Source: Actinoalloteichus_B caeruleus
GTDB taxonomy: Bacteria; Actinomycetota; Actinomycetes; Mycobacteriales; Pseudonocardiaceae
Reading direction: 5' to 3' (one strand)
DNA length: 64,000 bases
Assembly (NCBI RefSeq): GCF_000718005.1
Contig: NZ_JODV01000022.1
In this document: positions 53,447 through 62,626 of the stretch, piece by piece
Numbering within the stretch: the stretch's first letter is position 1
Layout: each line of letters begins with the position of its first letter
The notes under the pieces: model-generated
What the model was told of the DNA's origin: nothing
Seen by the model: the letters and a program-made list of their open reading frames with translations, nothing else
The model's database searches: none
Made by a program: the position numbers and the translations under genes

Positions 53447-56349
53447 CCCCCGACGGGCACGTCGTATCGTCCAGCGGGAGGCGAGAGGCGATGCGGCTGT
53501 GCGAGCGCGAGGGTGAGGTCGCGGCGATCCGCGCCGCCGTCCGCGCCGCCCACGCCGGCCACGGTTCCCTGACCGCCGTCGTCGGCCCGCTCGGCATCGG
53601 CCGGACCGCCCTGCTGCGCTCGGTCGCCGACCAGCTGGAGGAGACCGCCGACACCCGGGTGGTGCTGGCCAGCGGGGCACCGCTGGAACGGGAGTTCGCG
53701 CACGGCGTCACCCGGCAACTGTTCGAACCCGCCATCTGGTCGGCCGACCCGGAGCGCCGGTCCCGCTGGTTCGCCGGAGCCGCCGCCCCCGCCGCCCCGC
53801 TCCTCGACGCCGACCCCGGCCCACCCGACCCCGGCCCACCCGAGCCCGTCCCACCGGCGACGCTGTGGCCGGCGCTGCGCGCGCTGGCCGCGAACCTGGC
53901 GGCGGAACGGCCGCTGCTGGTCGTCGTCGACGACCTCCAGTGGGTCGACACCGAGTCCCTGCGCTGGCTGGGTTACCTGGCCCGCCGGTTGGCCGGTGTC
54001 CCGGTGACCGTCGTGGCCGCCGCCTGGGACGTCGGCTGCTGGTCGGAACGCCCCGACGTCCAGGACGTCCTCGCCGCCGCCACCCGCACCCTCCGGCCCC
54101 GACCGCTGGGCGTCGACGCCGCCCGCACCCTGGCCAGGGACCGCTTCGGCGCACCGGTCGAGGAGGAGTTCGTCACCCGGGCCCACGCCGCGTCGGGGGG
54201 CAACCCGATGTTCCTCACCGGAATCCTCGACGCGGTCGCGTCCTCGGGGGCACCCGCCACCGCCGACCAGCTCACGGCGGAGGACAGCCCGTGGTCCGGG
54301 CTGCTCGGCGACCGGCTGACCACCTGGTTGGACGCCGTCGTCGCGCCCGTGCGGGACGTGGGCCGCGCGGTGCTGGTGCTCGGCGAGGAGGCGACCCCCG
54401 AACTCGTCGCCGACCTCGTCGGACTCGACCAGCTCACCTGCGACCGCTCGCTGCACGTCCTGGGCCAGCTGGGACTGGTCCACGTCGACGGCACGTGCTC
54501 CTTCCGCCACCCCTGCGCCAGCGCCGCCGTCGACCGCGCGATGGGCGTCGCCGAACGGGAACGCCTGCGCCAGGCCGCCGCCCTCCTCCTGCACCAGCGG
54601 GGCCGACCCCCCGAACGCGTGGCCGAACACCTCCTCGCCGTCACCACCCCCCAACACGCCTGGGCCACCAGGGTCCTGCGGGAGGCGGCGGACACCGCGC
54701 TCCGGCGGGGAGCGCCGAGAAAGGCGGCCGACTACCTGCGGCGGCTGCTGCTCGACGTCGACGACGGGGTGGTGCGCGCCCGGCTGCTGGTGGAACTCGC
54801 CCTCGCCGAACGCGAGTTCGACCGGGCCGCCGCGCGACGACACCTCACCCAGGCCGTCCCCCTGCTGCCCCACCCCAGGGAACGCGCGGTCGCGGCCACC
54901 CGACTCGCCCCGGAACTCCTCGACGAGGTGACGCCCGCCGTCCGCGAACTGCTGGGCCGCGCCGAGGCGGACCTGCGGTCAGGGGAACCGCTGACCGGGC
55001 AGGACCCGGAGATCGCGCTGCGGGTGGAGTGCCGGGTCCGCCGCGCCGGACTGGCACCCGACACCGAGGACTCCGTCCTCGACCGGCTCCGCGACCTCGA
55101 CGTCGTGCCAGGCGGCCGCACCCCGGCCGAACGGGAACTGGTGTCGGTGCTGCTGCACCAGGCCACCGGTGGACTCCTGCTGTCCTCCGACGCCGTGGGG
55201 CGGATCGGCCGGGCGGTGCTCGCCGGCGAACCCGCCGCCGCCCGGCACGTCCACACCGGACTGGTGCTGCTGCCACCCACCCTGGTGGCCGCCGACGCCG
55301 CCGAGGACGTCGGCCCCTGGCTCGACATCGCCCTCGACCAGGCGCGGCGGCAGAACTCCGTCGTCGCCCGCGTCCTCGTGTCGGTCGGTCTGGTCAGCGT
55401 GCGGCTCGGAGCGGGCGATGTCACCGGGGCCCGGACGTGCGGGCTGGACGCCGTCGCGCTCGCCGAGTCGGAGTGGCCGGACGGCCTACCGCTGTGCCTG
55501 GCGGCGCTGGTGCCGACGGCGTTGCTGCCCCGCGACGCGCGCATGGCGCGCTGGCTGCTCGACCGGTTGGAGCGGCACGCCACCGGTTCGGAGGGCGCGG
55601 CCTACCACCACGACGCGCTGCTGCCGCTGCGCGGGTTCCTCCGCTCCCACGCCGGGGACCTGCCCGGAGCCCTCCACCACGTCCAGGAGTGCGGCCAGCT
55701 GCTGGCCCGCGCCGGGCGCCGCAACCCGGCGCTCAGCCCGTGGCGGCACTGGGCCACCTCCCTGCACCTGCGGATGGGGGACCCGGCGGCGGCCAGGGCA
55801 GTGGCCGCCGAGGAGTACGACCTCGCCGTCCGGTGGGGTGCCCCCGCCACGCTGGGCGCCGCGCTGCGGTTGCTGGGGACTGTCACCGACGGCGGGAGGG
55901 GCATCGAACTGCTCAGGGAGTCCCGGCGGGTGCTCGCCGGTTCGGGGAACCGCCTCGAACTCGGCCGCACCCTGGCGGAACTCGGCAGGGCACTGCTGCG
56001 GGCGGGCGATCCGGCTGCGGAACCGGTGTTGCGGGAGGGCCACGACCTGACCGCCGACCGAGGGATCGACTGGCTCACCGACCGTTTCCGGTTCGACCTG
56101 GCCGCCTGCTCCCGGGCGTCGGGGGTGGACCTGGTGCTCACCAGGGCCGAACTGCGGGTGGCGGTGCTGGCCGCCGAGGGCAGGACGAACAAGGAGATCG
56201 CCGACACCCTCACCGTGAGCGTGCGCGCCGTGGAGAAGCACCTCACCCGGGTGTACCGCAAGCTGGCCGTTGACGGCCGTTCCGGGCTCGCCGCCGCACT
56301 CGTCCCCGTCTCCACCGGCCCCGGCGACCCGAGCACCCGAGCCTGCTGA
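53443..56349 (+). CDS. LAL-family (large ATP-binding LuxR) regulator
   Basis: A 968-residue protein: ATPase with P-loop GPLGIGRT and Walker B LLVVVDDLQWVD, helical repeats, and a C-terminal LuxR HTH (LTRAELRVAVLAAEGRTNKEIA...VEKHLTRVYRKL). A Pro-rich insertion (DPGPPDPGPPEPVPP, about 125-140) interrupts the ATPase. GTG 53443, with GGAGGA six bases upstream and a 4-nt overlap with the previous gene, is favoured; ATG 53491 has its own GGGAGG and would begin exactly at the conserved domain. Last gene of the regulator operon. Confidence 0.87.
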   Translation: MTPDGHVVSSSGRREAMRLCEREGEVAAIRAAVRAAHAGHGSLTAVVGPLGIGRTALLRSVADQLEETADTRVVLASGAPLEREFAHGVTRQLFEPAIWSADPERRSRWFAGAAAPAAPLLDADPGPPDPGPPEPVPPATLWPALRALAANLAAERPLLVVVDDLQWVDTESLRWLGYLARRLAGVPVTVVAAAWDVGCWSERPDVQDVLAAATRTLRPRPLGVDAARTLARDRFGAPVEEEFVTRAHAASGGNPMFLTGILDAVASSGAPATADQLTAEDSPWSGLLGDRLTTWLDAVVAPVRDVGRAVLVLGEEATPELVADLVGLDQLTCDRSLHVLGQLGLVHVDGTCSFRHPCASAAVDRAMGVAERERLRQAAALLLHQRGRPPERVAEHLLAVTTPQHAWATRVLREAADTALRRGAPRKAADYLRRLLLDVDDGVVRARLLVELALAEREFDRAAARRHLTQAVPLLPHPRERAVAATRLAPELLDEVTPAVRELLGRAEADLRSGEPLTGQDPEIALRVECRVRRAGLAPDTEDSVLDRLRDLDVVPGGRTPAERELVSVLLHQATGGLLLSSDAVGRIGRAVLAGEPAAARHVHTGLVLLPPTLVAADAAEDVGPWLDIALDQARRQNSVVARVLVSVGLVSVRLGAGDVTGARTCGLDAVALAESEWPDGLPLCLAALVPTALLPRDARMARWLLDRLERHATGSEGAAYHHDALLPLRGFLRSHAGDLPGALHHVQECGQLLARAGRRNPALSPWRHWATSLHLRMGDPAAARAVAAEEYDLAVRWGAPATLGAALRLLGTVTDGGRGIELLRESRRVLAGSGNRLELGRTLAELGRALLRAGDPAAEPVLREGHDLTADRGIDWLTDRFRFDLAACSRASGVDLVLTRAELRVAVLAAEGRTNKEIADTLTVSVRAVEKHLTRVYRKLAVDGRSGLAAALVPVSTGPGDPSTRAC

Positions 56350-56846
56350 CTCCCGCCACCCGCCCCGTGGTCCGCCACGGTGGCGGCGACCTGGCAGGCC
56401 GGGGTCCCGCGCGTTCGACGTGCGGACACCACCGGCAGCACCTCGTCCACCTGTCGGGCGGTCGTGCTCGCCGGACACCACCGGTGACCCGACCGGCGTG
56501 ACGGCCACGTTCGTGCCGGCGCCCAGTGCGCGGCAGCCCCCAGCTGCGTTCCGGTAGCCGGTCATCCCCCCTGCCCTCGCGCGAACGCGAGGTGGGCCGG
56601 GCGGAGCGGCGCGGCCCCGAAGGTCACCGCCAGGCCTGACGGGCTGGGGAGCGTGGGCGGGCGTGCCCGCATCCGTCGTCGTGGCGCGCCTGGCCCCTCT
56701 CGCTACCCACCCGAACGACCAGCTCGAACGCGTCGCCCGATGTGTGCGCCAGCCGACCGACATGCTCGGGCGTGCCCTGCCCACCGGTGCTCGTCGTGGC
56801 CGTGGGCAGGAGGACGCGCGCCCGCCTGACCGTTTCAGGTGATTCC
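56350..56846. other. Gene-free spacer after the regulator operon
   Basis: About 500 bases with no credible coding frame. A small inverted repeat CCGCCAC-G-GTGGCGG just after the stop may help termination. Confidence 0.45.
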
Positions 56847-57218
56847 TCACCCCGGACGGGTGGCCGTGTGCGGAGCGCACCAGACCAGGCGGGCGCGGAT
56901 GTGTGGGCCGAGGTGGAAGCCTCGAAGCGCGCTTTCCGGGGTGGTCGCGCTGACGCGCGTGCCGTCATCGAGCAGGACTATCTCGGCACGGTCGCCGAAC
57001 ACCATTCCCCAGGCCGCGATCTGGGCGTCCACCCGGTCGCCGTACTCCTGCACGACCGCGAACAGCCGTGGGGCCTCATCATCCACCATGCCCCGCACCA
57101 GTGCGGTGAACTCCGCCTCGTCGCAGATCGGTTCCATCCCTCGCGGATCGGGCACGTAGGCGTCCATCGGGTGGTGGGTGCCCTCTGGTGATGGCGGGTT
57201 CTGCGCTGCGGCTAGCAT
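56847..57218 (-). CDS. Hypothetical protein divergent from the XRE/DUF397 pair
   Basis: A 123-residue acidic protein with the central segment EAEFTALVRGMVDDEAPRLFAVVQEYGDRVDAQIAAWGMVFGD and an end rich in His and Arg. I recognise it only as the kind of small conserved protein often found beside XRE/DUF5753-DUF397 genes in actinomycetes. ATG 57218 is chosen because AGGAG lies upstream of it; the frame itself runs to a TTG at 57266. Function unknown. Confidence 0.65.
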   Translation of the reverse strand: MLAAAQNPPSPEGTHHPMDAYVPDPRGMEPICDEAEFTALVRGMVDDEAPRLFAVVQEYGDRVDAQIAAWGMVFGDRAEIVLLDDGTRVSATTPESALRGFHLGPHIRARLVWCAPHTATRPG

Positions 57219-57371
57219 CTGGTTGATCACTCCTGGTGCATGCTCGGGTACTCTGTGTCCGTCCAATGTTGAAAGCGGGAACCCAGAAATGCTAGTGGGA
57301 ACTCGGTTTTTTCACCCGTTCAGCGTCGCGCGCATGGGCGGGTGTCGAATCGTGTGCGGAAGGGGCATTCG

Positions 57372-58262
57372 ATGAGCCAGGACAACGGTGACGTGGTCAA
57401 CGCGACCGTGCGGCGATGGCAGCTCACCGAAACCCTGCGGCAGTTGCGCGAGCGCGCCGGGTTGACCATCGAGCAGGTCGCGGAGCAGCTGCGTGCCTCC
57501 GGGGCCGGAAAATGGTCACGCTCGAAGATCGGCAGAATCGAGACCCGCGAGCAGGGCGTGCGAATCCGCGAGGTCGAACAACTCCTCGACCTCTACCAGG
57601 TCGCCGACGCGAACCTCCGCGCCTGGCTGCTCGACCTCGCCGCCACCGCCCACGAACGTGGCTACTGGCGCGCGATCCGCAAGGATCTCCCGGAGGACTT
57701 CCACGACTTCCTGAACGTCGAGGCCTCGCTGGTGGCACTACGCCAGTTCGAGACGATGCTCGTCCCCGGACTGCTGCAAACCCCCGACTACACCCGCGCG
57801 CTGATCAGCGGTGCGAGCCCTGGCCTCGCTTCCGAAGTCGTGGAACGACGCGTGGTGGCTCGGATGGCCCGCCAACAGGTCCTGACCAGGCCGAAGCCGC
57901 TCGACTGCCATGTCATCCTGGAAGAATGCATTCTTGAACGGCCGGTCGGGACGCCCGTGATCATGCGCAACCAGCTGCGCCGCCTGGTCGAGGAGGCGGA
58001 GGCTGACCACGTCACCCTTCAGGTGCTTCCCAGGACCGTCGGAGCGAGTCCCGCGATGGACGGGCCGTTCTCCGTCCTGACTCTCCCCGACCCCATCCCG
58101 GATTTCGGCTATGCGGAGAGCGGCGGTGGAGCACCCGTTTACATTGAGGACCGTGACGCTGTCCGCGCTTGTATCCTGAAGTGGGCTGTCCTCACCGAGC
58201 GAGCGCTTCCCCACGCCGACTCGGTGGATCTGGTCAGGAAAGCCGCGAAGGAGTACCAGTGA
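57372..58262 (+). CDS. XRE-family regulator with DUF5753 domain
   Basis: A 296-residue protein. The N-terminal helix-turn-helix (about 15-65) reads LRERAGLTIEQVAEQL...WSRSKIGRIE. The C-terminal DUF5753 (about 95-285) contains FETMLVPGLLQTPDYTRALI and ends with HADSVDLVRKAAKEY. This is the regulator half of the widespread actinobacterial XRE-DUF397 pair that affects development and antibiotic production (BldB/WhiJ-like systems). ATG 57372 is selected because it gives the typical N-terminus. Its gene ends 23 bases before the DUF397 start chosen here. Confidence 0.9.
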   Translation: MSQDNGDVVNATVRRWQLTETLRQLRERAGLTIEQVAEQLRASGAGKWSRSKIGRIETREQGVRIREVEQLLDLYQVADANLRAWLLDLAATAHERGYWRAIRKDLPEDFHDFLNVEASLVALRQFETMLVPGLLQTPDYTRALISGASPGLASEVVERRVVARMARQQVLTRPKPLDCHVILEECILERPVGTPVIMRNQLRRLVEEAEADHVTLQVLPRTVGASPAMDGPFSVLTLPDPIPDFGYAESGGGAPVYIEDRDAVRACILKWAVLTERALPHADSVDLVRKAAKEYQ

Positions 58263-58285
58263 TCCACGACGAAGGAGGACGCCAA

Positions 58286-58519
58286 GTGGTGGACAACGAC
58301 GCCTTGGCTCACGCCGCGTGGCGCAAGAGCAGCTTCTCGGGCAGCGGTGGTCCAGGCGCGGGCAACTGCGTCGAGGTCGCCCCGCTCGCCAACGGCACCA
58401 TCGCGATGCGCAACAGCAAGCACCCCGACGCGGGCGTCGTGTTCTTCACCCGCGCCGAGATGGCCGCGTGGATCAAGGGCTGCAAGGCCGGCGAGTTCGA
58501 CGACCTCGACACCCAGTGA
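58286..58519 (+). CDS. DUF397 small protein, partner of the XRE regulator
   Basis: A 77-residue protein. AWRKSSFSGSGGPGAGNCVEVA followed by IAMRNSKHPDAGVVFFTRAEMAAWI is the diagnostic DUF397 sequence. GTG 58286 is preferred because AAGGAGGA stands seven bases upstream; an earlier GTG 58259 would overlap the regulator stop. DUF397 proteins act as small partners or antagonists of the adjacent XRE/DUF5753 regulator, in a toxin-antitoxin-like relation in some systems. Confidence 0.92.
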   Translation: MVDNDALAHAAWRKSSFSGSGGPGAGNCVEVAPLANGTIAMRNSKHPDAGVVFFTRAEMAAWIKGCKAGEFDDLDTQ

Positions 58520-58526
58520 CCTGGAG

Positions 58527-58553
58527 CAGGCGCACCGGGAAGCGGTGCGCCTG
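58527..58553 (+). terminator. Hairpin terminator after DUF397
   Basis: A 10-bp perfect stem (CAGGCGCACC at 58527 with GGTGCGCCTG ending 58553) and a seven-base loop, eight bases after the DUF397 stop. Confidence 0.8.
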
Positions 58554-58558
58554 TCCCC

Positions 58559-58638
58559 AGTGAGCCCACCGTGACCGCCACCGGGAGCGGGAGCACGACC
58601 ACCAACGGCCCGCAGCGCGGCCTCCGGAACGAAACCCA
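58559..58638 (-). pseudogene. Decayed fragment of a VC0807-like membrane protein gene
   Basis: These 80 bases align at roughly 80% identity with 60677-60757 inside the intact VC0807-type gene. The minus-strand frame gives VVVLPLPVAVTVGSLGT, comparable with VFLLPIPVMATVGSLGT of the intact protein. Neither the upstream nor the downstream part of the gene is present and the frame is not maintained, so this is a relic of a second copy. Confidence 0.6.
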
Positions 58639-58717
58639 TGCCACGCGGTGGCTGCCCGTGCGCGGGTTCGTGATGGAGAAGGTGGGAGTCAGAACCTCAG
58701 CTCGGCGATCGCGTTGA

Positions 58718-59113
58718 GGTCAACGGCTGGCCTTCCGCACCGAAGCCGAACTCGCCGCCGATCTCGGCCGATGTCTGCGCGACGTGGGCGACCCAGACCA
58801 AGGCGCCAGTTTGATCAAACAGGCGTTGGACACCTATGAACCGTGGCGGGTGCGCAGCCGATGCTTCGTCCAGGCTGACCTCGCCCTCGCTCACCTGGCC
58901 AGCCGTGATCTGGAACAGGCCGCCTCCGTGGGACGGGACGCCGTGCGCATGGCACGGCAGGTCAGCTCCAACCGTGTCCTCGACAGGCTCCGTATGCTCC
59001 AACGGCGGGTTCGTCCGCTGAGCAGCACCTCACCGGACGCGCGCGAGCTGGACGACCGCATCACCGACCTGACCCGCACCCGTACCCACCGAGACGAGGA
59101 CACCGCCACCTGA
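58718..59113 (+). pseudogene. C-terminal remnant of a TPR-type regulator
   Basis: An open frame of about 131 codons begins directly after a stop at 58715-58717 with no good start. It reads LAFRTEAELAADLGRCLRDVGDPDQGASLIKQAL onward and then RSRCFVQADLALAHLASRDLEQAA. These are the last TPR-like repeats of the long XRE-TPR regulators common in actinomycetes; the HTH and most repeats are missing. Translation could start at GTG 58784, but the product would be only a 109-residue tail. Its stop overlaps the start of the menC-like gene (TGATG). Confidence 0.6.
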
Positions 59114-60108
59114 TGACCACCGGAATCGACTTCGAGGGTGCCCGCATCTACGCGATTCCCATGCGTGCCCGCTTTCGGGGCATCACCGTCCGCGAGGGGA
59201 TGTTGCTCGAAGGTCCTGCCGGGTGGGGCGAGTTCTGCCCCTTCTCCGACTACGACGACACCGTGTCGGCGGGGTGGTTGTCGACGACCATCGAGCAGTG
59301 CGCCATTGGCTGGCCGCCAGCCGTGCGTGACCGCATCCCCATCAACTGCACCGTGCCCGCCGTCGGCCCCGAACGGGCCTATGAGATCACCGCGAACTCG
59401 GGGTGTCGGACCGCCAAGATCAAGGTCGCTGATCACCCCGAGTCGCTCCCGGAGGACCTCGCTCGCGTGGAAGCCGTTCGTGCCGCACTCGGGCGGGACG
59501 GCGCGATCCGGGTCGATGCCAACGGAGTCTGGGACACCGACACCGCCGTGTCCCACATCCGCCAGCTGGACAAGGCCGCCGGCGGGTTGGAGTACGTCGA
59601 ACAACCCTGCCGCACCATCGAGGAACTCGCCATCGTCCGGCGGGCTGTCGAGGTCCGGATCGCCGCCGACGAATCCATCCGTCGCGCCGACGACCCACTA
59701 CGGGTGGCCGTCGCGGGCGCAGCGGACGTCGCGGTGATCAAGTGCACCCCACTCGGTGGCGTCCGTCGCTCGTTGCGGGTCGCCGAAGCCGCCGGGCTTC
59801 CCTGCGTGGTCTCCTCCGCACTCGAGACCAGCGTCGGTCTCGCCGCACAGGTCGCCCTCGCCGCCGCACTGCCCGAACTGGACTTCGCCTGCGGTCTGGG
59901 CACGCTGTCGCTGTTCGAGAGCGATCTCGTGTCCGGCCCCGGCTCCCTGCGGGCAGTGGACGGCTTCCTTCCCGTGCCTCGCACGCCACCAGCCCCGGAC
60001 CCCTCCTTGCTCGCTACCTACGAACTCGTCGAGCCCGAACAAGCCGGGTGGTGGCGCGACCGGCTGGCCCGCGTGCGCGCGGTGCACGGCGCGGACCGGT
60101 CCGGCTGA
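59113..60108 (+). CDS. menC: Enolase-superfamily o-succinylbenzoate synthase-like protein
   Basis: A 331-residue protein with all key residues of the MLE/OSBS branch: Lys102 and Lys104 in TAKIKV, metal ligands Asp135 (RVDANG), Glu163 (YVEQPC) and Asp186 (AADES), and Lys210 (VIKCTP). Length and the N-terminal GRITVREGMLLEG-like cap fit actinobacterial MenC, which makes o-succinylbenzoate for menaquinone. No other men genes lie in the window, so a relaxed-specificity relative (for example N-acylamino acid racemase or dipeptide epimerase activity) is possible. ATG 59113 overlaps the remnant frame upstream by one base. Confidence 0.82.
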   Translation: MTTGIDFEGARIYAIPMRARFRGITVREGMLLEGPAGWGEFCPFSDYDDTVSAGWLSTTIEQCAIGWPPAVRDRIPINCTVPAVGPERAYEITANSGCRTAKIKVADHPESLPEDLARVEAVRAALGRDGAIRVDANGVWDTDTAVSHIRQLDKAAGGLEYVEQPCRTIEELAIVRRAVEVRIAADESIRRADDPLRVAVAGAADVAVIKCTPLGGVRRSLRVAEAAGLPCVVSSALETSVGLAAQVALAAALPELDFACGLGTLSLFESDLVSGPGSLRAVDGFLPVPRTPPAPDPSLLATYELVEPEQAGWWRDRLARVRAVHGADRSG

Positions 60109-60501
60109 TACGAGCGTGAGGGCGGCGGTCCGCGCGGAAACACCCGAGGAGCTGATCGTCCCTGCTGGGTTCCGCGTTGGTGCGGTTCGGGCCTCGCTGA
60201 TCGTTCGAGCTTGTCGTGCGCCCAAGGGCAGAGGAGGGCGCACGACCAGGACGTCGCGTGGGCCTCGGCGCTCCTCCTCATCCAGCAGCGCAAGGGCCGC
60301 TGCTCGTCGGTGGTGTGCGGAGTGGCGGTGGCACGCTCGTCCAGCGTGTCCGCGAAGGGCCGTGTCCGGTGCCTCGCATCCCGCGCAGCGGCGACAGGGC
60401 GGGGTGTGGGTCGCTTCCTGCATCGGCGCGCACTCGACGTGCTTCGGTGGGGGCGGGGAGGCCGGGGGTGCCAGCGGGCTCGGGTGCCCCGCACCGGCCG
60501 G
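60109..60501. other. Gene-free gap between convergent genes
   Basis: No convincing gene. A minus-strand frame includes a cysteine-rich start (CRRCAGCEAPDTAL), but its composition soon becomes that of a shadow frame. Confidence 0.4.
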
Positions 60502-61275
60502 TCAGCCGCTCGTCGTCCGGTCCCGCGCCTCGGTGCCGGCTGGGAGGGCGTTCTCGCGATCCGTTCCCGCCGCTCCGGCGGCTTCGGCGCGTTCGATCTC
60601 CTGGACCCGGAGTTCCCGGCGGGGCCCGTACCACAGCGTCCACCCCAGCAGGCCCACGATGAGCACGGGTGTGCCGAGTGAGCCCACCGTGGCCATCACC
60701 GGGATCGGGAGCAGGAACACCAACGGCACCCGCAGCACCGCCTCCGCGACGAATCCCAACCCCCACACGATGGTGGTGCGGTAGAAGAGCCGGCGGAAGT
60801 GCGGGCTGGCCCGCCACCGCTCATCCCACGCCGTCGACTCCGCCGCGTCGAGACCGGCGAAGCGCTTGGACGCCGCGTAGAGCAGCGGACGGCGCAGCAG
60901 GCAGGTCAGCAGGAACAGCAGCCCGGTGACGGCGGTGCCCACCGACTCCTTGAGCAGCAGGAACCGGGCGTCTCCCGTGACGAACGACAGGCCGAGGCCC
61001 ACCGCGAAGGTGGCCGTCATGAACAAGGCGAACGCGTCGAGCCGCCGGGTGCGCAACAGCACCCAGCCCAGCCGCAGACCGGCGACGACGGTCCCGGCCA
61101 GCAACGCCAGGTAGTCACCGGCCCCGGCCGACCGGAACACCAGGTACGCCGACACCGACAGGCCGGCGTCGAGGAACACCCCGCCCAACACCCGCGCGGG
61201 GCGAACCGGCGAGCGAGGACGCCGCTCGTCTCCGCCCACCCGGCCTCCTCCCACGGTTTCCCCGGCCCCGACCAT
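60502..61275 (-). CDS. VC0807-family integral membrane protein
   Basis: A 257-residue membrane protein with about six hydrophobic segments (ARVLGGVFLDAGLSVSAYLVF, YLALLAGTVVAGLRLGWVLL, FALFMTATFAVGLGLSFVTG, SVGTAVTGLLFLLTCLL, and two more near 165-215). The conserved cytoplasmic stretch TAWDERWRASPHFRRLFYRTTIVWGLG identifies the VC0807/septation-related DUF family. The function is not established. ATG 61275 is used. A decayed fragment of a second copy lies about 2 kb upstream in the window. Confidence 0.82.
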   Translation of the reverse strand: MVGAGETVGGGRVGGDERRPRSPVRPARVLGGVFLDAGLSVSAYLVFRSAGAGDYLALLAGTVVAGLRLGWVLLRTRRLDAFALFMTATFAVGLGLSFVTGDARFLLLKESVGTAVTGLLFLLTCLLRRPLLYAASKRFAGLDAAESTAWDERWRASPHFRRLFYRTTIVWGLGFVAEAVLRVPLVFLLPIPVMATVGSLGTPVLIVGLLGWTLWYGPRRELRVQEIERAEAAGAAGTDRENALPAGTEARDRTTSG

Positions 61276-61621
61276 TGTCGAACGGAGCGCCGCCCGGTAC
61301 CCGGGAGATCCTCCACCGCTCGGTCAGTGACCGCCCACCGGTTACCGCCCGCTGACCCCACCGGTGGAAGCACGCACTGTCACCGGGGTGGCACGGATGG
61401 CTAGCGTGCCCGGTCCACGGGGCCACCGCCGTTCCGGTGACCGGCGGTGGCCCTCCCAGCGGGGCACCGCGCTCCGTAGGCGTCCGGCCGCGACGGGGCG
61501 GGGGAGCGGGACGGCGGACCCACGACACCGCACCGGGCGGGCACGGCAGCGCGGGACGACCCACCACGACGGCGGAGCGGCGGCACAGCACCGACGCCTG
61601 ATCCGAAAGCGGGGCCGAAGG
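61276..61621. other. Divergent intergenic region before the SARP gene
   Basis: GC-rich divergent spacer between the membrane protein and SARP genes. No confident promoter elements or repeats are seen. Confidence 0.4.
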
Positions 61622-62626
61622 ATGCGAATTCGTGTACTGGGCGCGGTCCGGGCGGAGGCGCGGGGAACGGCCCTGCTGCTCGGCGGGCCCAAACACCGGG
61701 CGGTCCTGCGCTACCTGGCGTTGCGGGCGAACTCCGTGGTGTCGATCGAGGACCTGCTCGCGGCCCTGTGGCGCGACGAACCCCCCAGGACCGGGCGGAA
61801 GATGATCCAGAACACCGTCTCCGAGCTCCGGGGTGTGCTGGCCCAGGACGACGACCCCTCGGGCGGCGCGGTGCTCCTCACCCACTCCCCGGGCTACCTC
61901 CTGCGCATCGACCCCGACCGGGTCGACGCCGGGCGCTTCGCCCGGCACGCCGAGGACGGGCTCTGCCTCCTGCGCGACGGCGACCGGAGGCAGGGACTCG
62001 ACCGCCTCCGCTCCGCGCTGGCGGTGTGGCCGCCCGAGACACCCCAACCAGCACCGGGGTCCCTGGAGGCGGAGTGGGCCGAGTGGCGGGACCTCCTGCG
62101 GCTGCGGCGCGCCGTGGAGGAACGGATCGTCGAGGAGTCCGAAGCGGGCGGTGCCCTCGCGGCCCGCCCCGAACCGGACCGTCCTCCCCGGGAGGTGATC
62201 CGACCGGACGGTGGGCTCGGCACGAGCAGCGTGCTGTTGGTGACCGCCGAGTCCCCGGCCACACCCGGTGAGTCCCCCGCCGAGACGACCCACCGGGAGG
62301 CGTGGGCCGCCGCCCGGGTGCACGCGCATCTGCGCGCCGCCGGAGGGCGGGTCCACGTCGAGTTCGGGTCGCTGGTCATCGCCGTCCTGCCCGCACCGCC
62401 CGCCGAGGCCCGTGCCGTCGCCGGCCGCATCCGGGCGGACCTGATCGGCCGGGAGGGCGGTCGGGCCCGCACCGTCTCAGCGGTCGTGCTGCCCGCCGGG
62501 CCGGCGGAGGAGCCCGTACCGGCCGCCCTGGTCGACGAGGGGGTCCGCCTGCTGTCCGAACGCGAACGGGGAGTGGAGGCGGCACCGGCGGAGTTGCCAC
62601 CGGAGGTGAGGGCGTGGCACTGCTGA
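61622..62626 (+). CDS. SARP-family regulator with unusual C-terminal domain
   Basis: A 334-residue protein. Residues 1-95 are the OmpR-like winged helix of SARPs (RIRVLGAVRAEARGTALLLG, SIEDLLAALW, QNTVSELRGVL). A bacterial transcriptional activation domain follows but is short (about 100-185). The last 140 residues contain HLRAAGGRVHVEFGSLVIAVLP followed by an Ala-rich helix, reminiscent of a class III nucleotide cyclase fold without its metal aspartates. The start ATG 61622 opens exactly at the conserved domain. SARPs are pathway activators; the target is not evident from position. Confidence 0.82.
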   Translation: MRIRVLGAVRAEARGTALLLGGPKHRAVLRYLALRANSVVSIEDLLAALWRDEPPRTGRKMIQNTVSELRGVLAQDDDPSGGAVLLTHSPGYLLRIDPDRVDAGRFARHAEDGLCLLRDGDRRQGLDRLRSALAVWPPETPQPAPGSLEAEWAEWRDLLRLRRAVEERIVEESEAGGALAARPEPDRPPREVIRPDGGLGTSSVLLVTAESPATPGESPAETTHREAWAAARVHAHLRAAGGRVHVEFGSLVIAVLPAPPAEARAVAGRIRADLIGREGGRARTVSAVVLPAGPAEEPVPAALVDEGVRLLSERERGVEAAPAELPPEVRAWHC

